A DNA stretch of 19,852 bases, taken from positions 1-19,852 of the forward strand of contig DJHS01000055.1 of the NCBI GenBank assembly GCA_002433235.1, written 5' to 3'. Shown here in pieces: positions 9,130 through 15,643 of the stretch. Numbering within the stretch: position 1 is the stretch's first letter; every line of letters starts with the position of its first letter. Below the pieces are notes generated by a model. That model had not been told where the DNA came from, did no database searches, and saw nothing but the letters and a program-made list of their open reading frames with translations. The DNA comes from UBA6614 sp002433235. Its GTDB lineage: Bacteria; Verrucomicrobiota; Verrucomicrobiia; Limisphaerales; UBA1100. The position numbers and the translations under genes are program-made.

Positions 9130-10632
9130 CTAGCGTTTGCCGCCCAAAAACGCCTCGCGCTTGTCGGCCCATTCCACAGTGCGATCGAAGATGATGCCGT
9201 ATTGCGAGTAACCGTGGTAAGGGACGGATTGTTTTTTCCACGCGGCCACGGCGGCATCGTAGGTTTGGCGCATCTCGGCGAGGGCGGCCTTGGCGTTGGT
9301 GTCGTTGACGATGTTGTGCAGCTCCAGCCGATCTTTGGTGAGATGGTATAATTCTTCGGCTGCCTCAAGTTCACCCTCGGCGTAAGGCCAGTAGATGTAT
9401 TTCCAATCCTTGGTCACCACCGCGTAACTGTGCACGGCCTTCGGACCCCACACGTTGATGAGCGGCAACGCGGTGTGCGTCTCGGCCTTGGGGTTGGCGT
9501 ACAGTTTCAGCAGGCTGCGACCGTCCATGTTCGCCGGCACGGGCAGGCCGGCCAGTTCCAAAATGGTGGGCGCAAAGTCCACGTTGCCAGTCAGTGAACT
9601 GCAGCGAAGGCGCTTGCCGCTGTTGGCGTGGCGTGGGTCGAACATCAGCAACGGCACGCGAGAGGCTTCCTCGTATGGCAACACCTTTGAGCCATACCCG
9701 TGCGAGCCGCACAGAAAGCCGTTGTCCGACGTGTAAATGATCACCGTGTTATCCGCCACGCCGTGCTGGTTGAGCGCATCGCGGATCATGCCCACGGCTA
9801 CGTCGATGGCGTAAATCTGCTGGTGATACTTGGCCATCACGCCGTCGTAATCCTTGTCGTAATTCCAGCCGCCAAACCGCTCGTACTGCCGGCCCATCGT
9901 GCTTTGCTTGGAAAAATGTTTGCCGGCGGCCCGACCGTAATTGGCCGGTTTGGGGAATTTTTTGCCGGCGTAAACATGATCGAACTTCGGGTCCGGCTGC
10001 ACCGGCCGATGCGGCGCCTTGAAGCTGATCGACAAACAAAACGGTTTGCCGGCCTTCGCATCCTTCGCACTGTCGCGAATGAAATCCTGCGCGAACGCTC
10101 CGTACGACAGCGTCGCGTGCGGCCACTTTTTCGCGTACGCCTTCATCGAGGCATTCTTGGCCGTCACAAAACTCGTCTGACCCGGCCCACCGCCCCAGCG
10201 ATCAAAGTCGGATTCCGGCAGCCACTTCCCCTTTCCGCCTGGCGCCTTGCTCACCTCAAACCCGAATTTCCCCGCGAACGCCGTGCGATATCCCGCCTGC
10301 CGCAGCAGCACCGGATAACTCTTGCGCCAATGCGCCTCCACCATCGTGCCGTGTTCAAAATTACAGCCGGTCTTGTACTCGAACATCCCCGTCATCACAT
10401 TCGCCCGGCTGGCCATGCAAATCGCCGTGGTATCGTAATGCGCATCGAAGATCATGCCGTCCGCGCCCAGTCGATCGAGATGCGGCGTCTGGACGCCTGG
10501 CGCGCCGTAGCATCCCATCGTGCGCACCGCCTGATCATCGGACATCAGGAAAATAATATTCGGTCGCTTTTCCTCGGCCACAACGAGGAACGCGGCAATC
10601 AGCCCGACGAAAAATGAAATCCGAAAACGCAT
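9130..10632 (-). CDS. Exported sulfatase, Cys-type (CMASR)
   Basis: Family S1 sulfatase of 500 residues that removes sulfate esters, probably from a polysaccharide. Signal peptide 1-19. The core begins RPNIIFLMSDDQ, where Asp32 and Asp33 are predicted calcium ligands. The formylglycine motif is CMASRANVMTG with Cys72, so it must be matured by a formylglycine-generating enzyme or an anaerobic sulfatase-maturating enzyme. The third motif position is Ala in place of the more common Pro, which is an accepted variant. Other active-site residues visible are Lys122 in AGKFGF, His208 in APHRP, Asp303-Asn304 in YTSDNGF, and Lys316. All catalytic positions look intact, so activity is expected. It follows the alpha/beta hydrolase by 31 bases and precedes the DUF1552 gene by 46. 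The sulfatase subfamily and substrate cannot be assigned with confidence by eye. Confidence 0.93.
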   Translation of the reverse strand: MRFRISFFVGLIAAFLVVAEEKRPNIIFLMSDDQAVRTMGCYGAPGVQTPHLDRLGADGMIFDAHYDTTAICMASRANVMTGMFEYKTGCNFEHGTMVEAHWRKSYPVLLRQAGYRTAFAGKFGFEVSKAPGGKGKWLPESDFDRWGGGPGQTSFVTAKNASMKAYAKKWPHATLSYGAFAQDFIRDSAKDAKAGKPFCLSISFKAPHRPVQPDPKFDHVYAGKKFPKPANYGRAAGKHFSKQSTMGRQYERFGGWNYDKDYDGVMAKYHQQIYAIDVAVGMIRDALNQHGVADNTVIIYTSDNGFLCGSHGYGSKVLPYEEASRVPLLMFDPRHANSGKRLRCSSLTGNVDFAPTILELAGLPVPANMDGRSLLKLYANPKAETHTALPLINVWGPKAVHSYAVVTKDWKYIYWPYAEGELEAAEELYHLTKDRLELHNIVNDTNAKAALAEMRQTYDAAVAAWKKQSVPYHGYSQYGIIFDRTVEWADKREAFLGGKR

Positions 10633-10663
10633 GCCTCTATGTGCGCCCGCGCGGGCGGTCGCG

Positions 10664-12487
10664 TCAATCTTTCACCGACAGCACCCACTCCAGCCGCTTG
10701 AAAACTGGCCGTGATCCCTGCCAGGGATCGGCTGCCAATTCCACCGGCTTCGCACCGCGAATCGTGGCCTTGGCTACGAGGCCAAGTTCACCCAGTTCCG
10801 CCCAGCTTTTTAACGGCACGCCGTCGGTCACGTTTTTGAAATCGCTCAAGCCTACTGTCACCGTCTCCGCCTTGATGCCTTTCAACTTCACCTCAGCCAC
10901 GTACGTGCGTTTCTTGCCGCGGTAATGCCGCCACGTGTTTTCGTGCAACACAATGCCGAGCACATTTGGTTGCTCGCTCTGGATGGTCAGCGCCAGCTTC
11001 GCGCCTTTCGGACCGCGCCATTTGGGGTCGGTCACCTTGCGCGTCCAATGCTGCCACAGCGAACGATGGTTGCCGTTGATCGTGTACCAATCGCGGAAGC
11101 CAAACTTAAAATCATCGATCACCCGCTCCGGCCCGCCCGAACGTTGCACGCGCGTTTTCTGCAGCTCCTCCGGTTTCAGCTCGTGAAACTGTGAACTGAT
11201 GCAAACCTCTTGCGCCTCGCCATGCGGCAGGGCGACCGTCTCGGGCAATTTATAAAACACATTCGCGAAGGCGAACAGCGGCCGGCTCAAATCCTCCAGC
11301 TCCAACCCCGCCTGCCAATGACCGCCGAGGTTGAGCGCGCCGGCACTGCGCCAAAAACGCGAGCGCGGATCCGGATCGACCGAGTAATAAATCTCCACGC
11401 GTTTCACCGGCAGTTCGCGCGACGGCGTCACATACAGCCCCGCGGTTTTGCCCAGGCCAAACTCGCTCTTCGGCGTGGCCGGCAGTTTCACACCCCCTTT
11501 CAAATACTGATCCAGCCACAGGATGCGCGCCACCTGTTGCGCGGGGTTGAAGCGATGATTGAAATGCGGCGCGAACACAAACCGCTGCGGCACGCCCTTC
11601 GGCACGCGCGCGCCGGTCGCGTAGGTGGCATCCATCTGCCCGTGAAAATCGTTGCTCGCCCCCAAGTGCAGCAGTGGCACCTTAATGCGCGGCGCGTAAA
11701 ACTGATAGCCCATCGTGCGCCGGAACAACTCGCGATCGCCCGTCACCCGCCGGATCTGCGGCGGCACGTGGTAATACGGATCCAGCCGAAAGCCCGTGCC
11801 GCCCACCGAGGGTGACGCCACCTTCACACGCGCATCCGTGCCCGCCACGTACATCGTGAGATTCCCGCCCATCGAGTGCCCGCGAATACCCAGCCGTTGG
11901 CCGTCCACCTCCGGTTGCTGCTCCAGAAACGTCAGCCCGCGTCGGCAGCCAAGCGTCAGCAAAAACCAGTTACAATTCCGCGGCGACTCCTGCGCATCCA
12001 AAAACTTTTCGCCCGGCTCCACATTAAAATACCCGCGCACATTATTCTGCGTCGGATCCACCGCGCCCCAGTCCGTGTTCGCCTCGCCCGCCTTCGCGCC
12101 CTCCATCGGTCGCCCGCCCCAGTTTACCGACAACGCCGCATACCCCCGCCGTGCGTGGTACTTCACCAAACGCAAATTCGCCCGCTGCCCACCCCCATGC
12201 ATGTGCAACACGCCCGGTAAATTTTTCTCACCCTTCGGGAACGCATAAAACGCCGCCATCCAAGCCGCCTTACCCTTGAACGACCCAATAAAATACCGCA
12301 CATAGCGCACCATCACCCCGTCCTCTTCCCACTCGCGCACCACCTCCGTCCGCAACGGCTCCTGCCGCGGATCATACCCCGCCCAAAGCTCCGCCACGTT
12401 TTGCGGCACTTTCTTGAGCGGCGGCAACGAGTCCGCCGCGCGAACTGTCGCCACTAAAATGAAAATCAGAAAAAGAAAACCGCGCAT
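10664..12487 (-). CDS. Exported alpha/beta hydrolase (acetylxylan-esterase/dienelactone-hydrolase-like)
   Basis: Secreted serine hydrolase of 607 residues. Signal peptide 1-18 (FLFLIFILVATVRA). The alpha/beta-hydrolase core shows the oxyanion region LHMHGGGQ at 94-101, the nucleophile elbow GHSMGG with Ser205, a likely acid Asp280 in GASNDFHG and a likely base His308 or His311 in APHFNHRF. The layout resembles acetylxylan esterase and dienelactone hydrolase relatives. After about residue 360 comes EIYYSVDPDPRSRFWR, then a second beta-rich region from about 455 (VIDDFKFGFRDWYT) that looks like a galactose-binding or carbohydrate-binding jelly roll; this last reading is tentative. It is the first gene of the seven-gene minus-strand cluster, divergent from the SUMF1-like lipoprotein across 106 bases that probably hold the cluster's promoter. 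A role in de-esterifying a glycan is inferred from context. Confidence 0.85.
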   Translation of the reverse strand: MRGFLFLIFILVATVRAADSLPPLKKVPQNVAELWAGYDPRQEPLRTEVVREWEEDGVMVRYVRYFIGSFKGKAAWMAAFYAFPKGEKNLPGVLHMHGGGQRANLRLVKYHARRGYAALSVNWGGRPMEGAKAGEANTDWGAVDPTQNNVRGYFNVEPGEKFLDAQESPRNCNWFLLTLGCRRGLTFLEQQPEVDGQRLGIRGHSMGGNLTMYVAGTDARVKVASPSVGGTGFRLDPYYHVPPQIRRVTGDRELFRRTMGYQFYAPRIKVPLLHLGASNDFHGQMDATYATGARVPKGVPQRFVFAPHFNHRFNPAQQVARILWLDQYLKGGVKLPATPKSEFGLGKTAGLYVTPSRELPVKRVEIYYSVDPDPRSRFWRSAGALNLGGHWQAGLELEDLSRPLFAFANVFYKLPETVALPHGEAQEVCISSQFHELKPEELQKTRVQRSGGPERVIDDFKFGFRDWYTINGNHRSLWQHWTRKVTDPKWRGPKGAKLALTIQSEQPNVLGIVLHENTWRHYRGKKRTYVAEVKLKGIKAETVTVGLSDFKNVTDGVPLKSWAELGELGLVAKATIRGAKPVELAADPWQGSRPVFKRLEWVLSVKD

Positions 12488-12593
12488 CGCGAAAGGCTAA
12501 TCCCCGATCCGCTCAATGACAATGAATTCCAGCCCACGAGTTCGCTCCCTCTGGCTCCTTGTCAATTGGGCTGGATTAACGTAGCCTCAACAG

Positions 12594-13481
12594 ATGGGGC
12601 AATTCTTGCTTGTTTTGATAGCAGCGCTGGCACTGGCGGGGTGCGGAAAGAAAACCACTCCGGCGGAACCGGAATCCAACGCCGCGCCCAAGGTGGCCGA
12701 GGACCAACTGAAGCCGCCCGAGGACGAATCCAAGAAGCCGGAGCCACCCAAAGTTGAAACCAAGACGGCATCGAAGATTCCCGCCAACGCCTTTGTCAAC
12801 TCTCTGGGGATGCCTTTCTTGCCGGTTCCGGAGACGAAAGTGTCGTTTTGCATCTGGGAAACACGGGTGAAGGATTACGCTGCCTACGCGGATGCGAATA
12901 CAGAAATCAATGATCATTGGAAGGAACCCGCTCAGTTTAAATCAAGAGGTTTTAAACAGCCAGATTCTCATCCGGTGGTAATGATAAGTTGGGAGGATGC
13001 AAATGCGTTTTGTGAATGGCTGACGAAAAAAGAGTTAGAGAACGGACTAATCAAGGCAGGCCAAAAGTACCGGTTGCCAACAGATGCAGAATGGAGCATA
13101 GTAGTGGGCTTGGCCCAAGAGACGGGAGACACTCCTGAATCAAAGTCCAAGGGCAACTGGGGGATATACCCGTGGGGTAAAACGTGGTCACCACCGAAAG
13201 GGGCGGGGAATTATGGTAAGGATCTAAAGGTGGACGCGTTCAACTACACTTCACCAGTTGGGAGCTTCGAGGCAAATGAGTTTGGACTGCACGACATGGG
13301 TGGAAATGTACATGAATGGTGCGAGGACAAAAGAAACCCAAACGAACTACCCCGTGTGCTGCGTGGCGGAGCTTGGCCCGATTCCATAACAATTATCCTG
13401 CGTTCGTCCTTCCGAAGCGGCAACACCCCCGGTGCGCGCGTCGCTGATACTGGCTTTCGATGTGTGTTGGAGAGTAAGTGA
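12594..13481 (+). CDS. SUMF1/FGE-fold lipoprotein lacking the FGE cysteine pair
   Basis: Lipoprotein of 295 residues with a formylglycine-generating-enzyme-like (SUMF1) fold. The signal ends in a clear lipobox LAGC (Cys17), followed by a Pro/Glu/Lys-rich linker to about residue 60. The domain runs to the C-terminus with the standard landmarks FVNSLGMPF, HPVVMISWEDANAFCEWL, YRLPTDAEWS, YPWGKTW, FGLHDMGGNVHEWCED, LRGGAW and NTPGARVADTGFRCV. True FGEs carry a cysteine pair between RGG and the R-x-x-x-R-x-x-NTP segment; here that stretch reads WPDSITIIL with no cysteine, so formylglycine synthesis is unlikely and a binding or structural role is more plausible. The middle of the gene is poorer in G+C (77 of 180 bases at 12901-13080, 43%) than its neighbours, hinting at separate ancestry. 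The ATG at 12594 is chosen because it gives the lipoprotein signal. No convincing ribosome-binding site. Confidence 0.88.
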   Translation: MGQFLLVLIAALALAGCGKKTTPAEPESNAAPKVAEDQLKPPEDESKKPEPPKVETKTASKIPANAFVNSLGMPFLPVPETKVSFCIWETRVKDYAAYADANTEINDHWKEPAQFKSRGFKQPDSHPVVMISWEDANAFCEWLTKKELENGLIKAGQKYRLPTDAEWSIVVGLAQETGDTPESKSKGNWGIYPWGKTWSPPKGAGNYGKDLKVDAFNYTSPVGSFEANEFGLHDMGGNVHEWCEDKRNPNELPRVLRGGAWPDSITIILRSSFRSGNTPGARVADTGFRCVLESK

Positions 13482-13518
13482 GATTGGTGTTGCCACCCAA
13501 ACCCATCCTCAACTCAGT

Positions 13519-13797
13519 TCAGTTCTTCGGGCTTCTTTCGAATTCACCGGACACATACCGGTGCAGCACGCTGGAAATCAGTGTTTGATACGGCATACCA
13601 AAACGGTTGGCACGGCGCTGCAAGGCGTCCAGGTCGCGCGCGGAAATGCGGATGTTGATGCGCTTGTCCTTATTCAAGGTGTTGCGCGCGGCCTCCTGCA
13701 GTTTGCGCTGCTCGCGGGCATTGGGCGCGCGGCCATCTAGCACGCCATCCTTTTCCAACTGCAACAACTCCTTCTCGTAGTCATCCAATTTCATCAT
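13519..13797 (-). CDS. CopG/BrnA-type ribbon-helix-helix antitoxin
   Basis: Small DNA-binding antitoxin of about 92 residues, partner of the upstream BrnT-type toxin. The C-terminal half (KRINIRISARDLDALQRRAN followed by GMPYQTLISSVLHRYV) is a ribbon-helix-helix domain of the CopG-antitoxin type; the N-terminal half is charged and probably wraps the toxin. Such antitoxins neutralise the toxin and repress their own promoter. The start is uncertain: GTG at 13803 and ATGs at 13797 and 13794 are in frame. GAAAGGTG lies five bases before the first ATG and eight before the second, so an ATG start is favoured. With ATG 13797 it overlaps the toxin gene by 17 bases, the usual toxin-then-antitoxin overlap. 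It ends convergently with the SUMF1-like gene, 37 bases apart. Confidence 0.85.
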   Translation of the reverse strand: MMKLDDYEKELLQLEKDGVLDGRAPNAREQRKLQEAARNTLNKDKRINIRISARDLDALQRRANRFGMPYQTLISSVLHRYVSGEFERSPKN

Positions 13798-14065
13798 CTT
13801 CACCTTTCAACAGGCGGCGCGTGGCGATTCGGCTGGGAATGATCGTTTTCAAAAACGTCTTTCCCGCCTCCTCCACGCACGGCACCAAGTAAACATAGTC
13901 GTCGATCCGGACGAACAGAATTTTTTGGCCCGGATATTTCTTCTGGTTCGGATGCTCGGCAACCTCCAGCACGTCGCCCCGGTCGATGTGGAAAACTACT
14001 TCCTGAAAACCCACTCCACGTTCCTGACGCAGTTTGGCATCCTTTTCATCCGACCAATCGAACAC
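13781..14065 (-). CDS. BrnT-family toxin
   Basis: Toxin of 94 residues resembling BrnT-type ribonuclease toxins (RelE-like fold). Features seen: an N-terminal FDWSDEKDAKL corresponding to the family's F-x-W-x-x-x-K start, ERGVGFQEVVF, HPNQKKYPGQKI, and YLVPCVEEAGKTFLKTIIPSR followed by ATRRLL near the C-terminus. Family members act by cutting RNA and halting translation; the conserved KTIIPSRKAT-type C-terminus is intact, so it is probably functional. It starts with GTG at 14065, the only start that keeps the full family N-terminus. A consensus promoter lies immediately upstream, placing the transcription start near the start codon. The antitoxin gene overlaps its 3' end. The pair sits in an accessory block between two sulfatase-containing gene runs. 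Confidence 0.86.
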   Translation of the reverse strand: MFDWSDEKDAKLRQERGVGFQEVVFHIDRGDVLEVAEHPNQKKYPGQKILFVRIDDYVYLVPCVEEAGKTFLKTIIPSRIATRRLLKGEDDEIG

Positions 14066-14071
14066 CCTAAC

Positions 14072-14099
14072 AGTCTACTGCACGTGTGCCGAATGTCAA
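14072..14099 (-). promoter_or_regulatory. Sigma-70-like promoter of the toxin-antitoxin pair
   Basis: On the minus strand a perfect -35 box TTGACA (14099-14094) is followed after 16 bases by TAGACT (14077-14072), which matches TATAAT at four of six positions. The predicted transcription start falls at about 14065, on the toxin's GTG, so the message may be leaderless. The spacer contains the palindrome CACGTG (14081-14086), a possible operator for the antitoxin. Based on sequence match only. Confidence 0.5.
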
Positions 14100-14121
14100 C
14101 AGGATTGTGTGCTTTTTGTCA

Positions 14122-15570
14122 TCACAATCGTTTCGGATTGAATGGCGTGGTGGGCACTTTGCCGCTGGCCTTTTTCTCGAGCAGTTTGCGCAAGCGCTGC
14201 ATTACGGCTTTGGCTTCGGGGTCGGGCTTGAGGGCGAGGTTGTTGAATTCCATCGGGTCGGCGGCGTGGTCGTAGAGTTCCACGCCGGATTTGCCCTCGG
14301 CCCAGTCGCTGTATCGCCAGCGGTCGGTGCGGATGCTGCGACCCATCACGGGCTTTGGTAAACGATTGTCGGCGGGGCGAAGGACTTGGGTAATAGCCGT
14401 ACCGTGCCATTCGGCGAGAGGATTTTGCAGGAGCGGCTTGAGGCTGCGGCCCTGCAGCGGAATGGGGCCATTCGGATTTTTCAACCCGGCGAGGTCGGTG
14501 AGCGTGGGGTAAATGTCCACGAACTCCACGATGCGCGTGCTGGCGGTGCCGTTGCCTTTCATGCCGGGGGCGCGGATGATGAGCGGCGAGCGGGCGGATT
14601 GCTCGAAGAGCGTGCGCTTTTGCCAGATGCCGTTGTGCTCACCAAGGTGATAGCCGTGGTCGCTCCAGAGAACAACGATGGTGTTGTCGGCCAGTTCGAG
14701 TTCATCCAGCGCAGCCGTCAGCCGGCCGACCTGCGCGTCGACAAACGAGATGGTCGCGTAGTAGGCCTGCAACGCCTTTCGCAGCGTAAGCTCATCCAGA
14801 TTGTAATGCGGCAGTGGGCAATTGTGCGCAAAGGCGGCAGTGGGGATGTCATCGCGATCGCCCTTGGGCGCGTACGGCAGGCGCATGTCCTTGAGCGGGT
14901 ACATCGCGAAATATTTTTTCGGCGCAACATACGGCGTGTGCGGGCGAAAGAAACCAACGCCGAGGAAGAACGGCTTGTCGCGTTTTTGCGCCATCAACTT
15001 GATCGCCTCGGTGGTGATCATGCCGTCGGTTTGCTCCTCGTCCGTACCCTCGGCGGCGAGCCAACTGAGCGCGGCGCTAATCTTGCGGTGCGGCTCGGCA
15101 TTGAAGATCAGCGCCTCGTCGGTCTTGTCTCGGCCCTTGGGATTCACGGTCTTTTGCCAACTGGGCGGATCATCAAAACCATCGGTGCCGATGCTGGCGG
15201 GCACGTTGTAATGATAAATCTTCCCGACCCGCCCGGCCCACCAGCCATTGCGCATAAACGTCTGCGAGAGTGTCACCGCCTTGGGCACCTCATCGCGAAA
15301 ATGCCGGTCGAGATCGTAAACCTTGATGGTGTCCGGCCGCAGCCCGGTCATCACGCTAGCGCGCGTGGGATTGCAGAGTGGCAGTTGATTGTACGCGCGA
15401 TCAAACCGCACGCCACTCGCCGCCAGCCGGTCAATGTGCGGCGTCTTGGCGATGAGATTGCCGTAACACCGCAACGCCGGCGCGAGGTCATCGATGGCAA
15501 TGAACAACACATTGGGCTTGGCGGCCCATGTGGTGCCGGCGAGCAGCAGCAGTGCAAAGGCGTATCGCAT
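14122..15570 (-). CDS. Exported sulfatase, iduronate-2-sulfatase-like (CNPTR)
   Basis: Family S1 sulfatase of 482 residues, closest by eye to iduronate-2-sulfatase-like enzymes (IAIDDLAPALRCYG, TGLRPDTIKVYDLDRHF, VGKIYHY, FFRPHTPYVAPKKYF, DDIP, WSDHGYHLGEH). Signal peptide 1-17. Calcium ligands Asp27-Asp28; formylglycine motif CNPTRASVMTG with Cys66, where Thr replaces the usual Ser in C-x-P-S-R; Lys117; His211; Asp304-His305; His308 and His312; Lys318. The set is complete apart from the Thr substitution. The ATG at 15570 puts the signal peptide at the N-terminus; an in-frame start at 15603 adds only 11 residues lying in the intergenic repeat-like segment. It needs conversion of Cys66 to formylglycine. 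It lies 73 bases after the PVC dehydrogenase gene. Natural substrate is unknown; a uronic-acid-containing sulfated glycan is a guess from the family. Confidence 0.93.
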   Translation of the reverse strand: MRYAFALLLLAGTTWAAKPNVLFIAIDDLAPALRCYGNLIAKTPHIDRLAASGVRFDRAYNQLPLCNPTRASVMTGLRPDTIKVYDLDRHFRDEVPKAVTLSQTFMRNGWWAGRVGKIYHYNVPASIGTDGFDDPPSWQKTVNPKGRDKTDEALIFNAEPHRKISAALSWLAAEGTDEEQTDGMITTEAIKLMAQKRDKPFFLGVGFFRPHTPYVAPKKYFAMYPLKDMRLPYAPKGDRDDIPTAAFAHNCPLPHYNLDELTLRKALQAYYATISFVDAQVGRLTAALDELELADNTIVVLWSDHGYHLGEHNGIWQKRTLFEQSARSPLIIRAPGMKGNGTASTRIVEFVDIYPTLTDLAGLKNPNGPIPLQGRSLKPLLQNPLAEWHGTAITQVLRPADNRLPKPVMGRSIRTDRWRYSDWAEGKSGVELYDHAADPMEFNNLALKPDPEAKAVMQRLRKLLEKKASGKVPTTPFNPKRL

Positions 15571-15581
15571 ATTTTGATTTA

Positions 15582-15632
15582 ACCACAGAGACACCGAGGA
15601 CACAGAATTTTAATTCCTGTGACTCCGAGGTG
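15582..15632. repeat. Intergenic imperfect inverted repeat with 9-base units
   Basis: The left half consists of three similar 9-base units: ACCACAGAG, ACACCGAGG and ACACAGAAT (15582-15608). The right half, read on the other strand, gives ACACCTCGG and AGTCACAGG. CACCGAGGACACAGAATT (15592-15609) pairs imperfectly with 15612-15632 around a TT loop, with GAATTTTAATTC at the centre. It fills most of the 73 bases between the PVC dehydrogenase stop and the sulfatase start. No T tract follows, so it is not a classic terminator; it may be a dispersed intergenic repeat. Confidence 0.55.
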
Positions 15633-15643
15633 TATTCAACTCT

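Noticed and set aside
6307..9194. Long open frames on the plus strand opposite the cytochrome and DUF1552 genes (also at 14386-15582 and 15851-17047)
   Set aside because: They lie antisense to genes with clear domains, contain no recognisable motifs and have low-complexity Arg/Gly/His-rich translations typical of shadow frames in G+C-rich DNA.
9084..9374. Upstream start for the DUF1552 gene at 9374
   Set aside because: It would add 97 residues with no signal-like character that overlap the sulfatase's 3' end; the Tat motif sits directly after the ATG at 9083.
12559..12587. TTGTCA-17-TAGCCT as a promoter for the SUMF1-like gene, and TTGACA on the opposite strand for the operon
   Set aside because: The -10 boxes match consensus poorly on both strands; the 106-base divergent region probably holds promoters, but I cannot place them.
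12594..13481. Annotation as the formylglycine-generating enzyme for the nearby sulfatases
   Set aside because: The catalytic cysteine pair is absent from the expected segment, and the protein is a predicted lipoprotein.
13545..13563. Inverted repeat CACCGG-ACACATA-CCGGTG as a terminator for the SUMF1-like gene
   Set aside because: It lies within the antitoxin coding region, has only a six-base stem and no T tract follows; it is probably chance.
14103..14129. GATTGTG/CACAATC inverted repeat as a terminator of the 14122-15570 sulfatase
   Set aside because: A perfect seven-base stem, but with a 13-base loop, no T tract after it on the minus strand, and it overlaps the stop codon.
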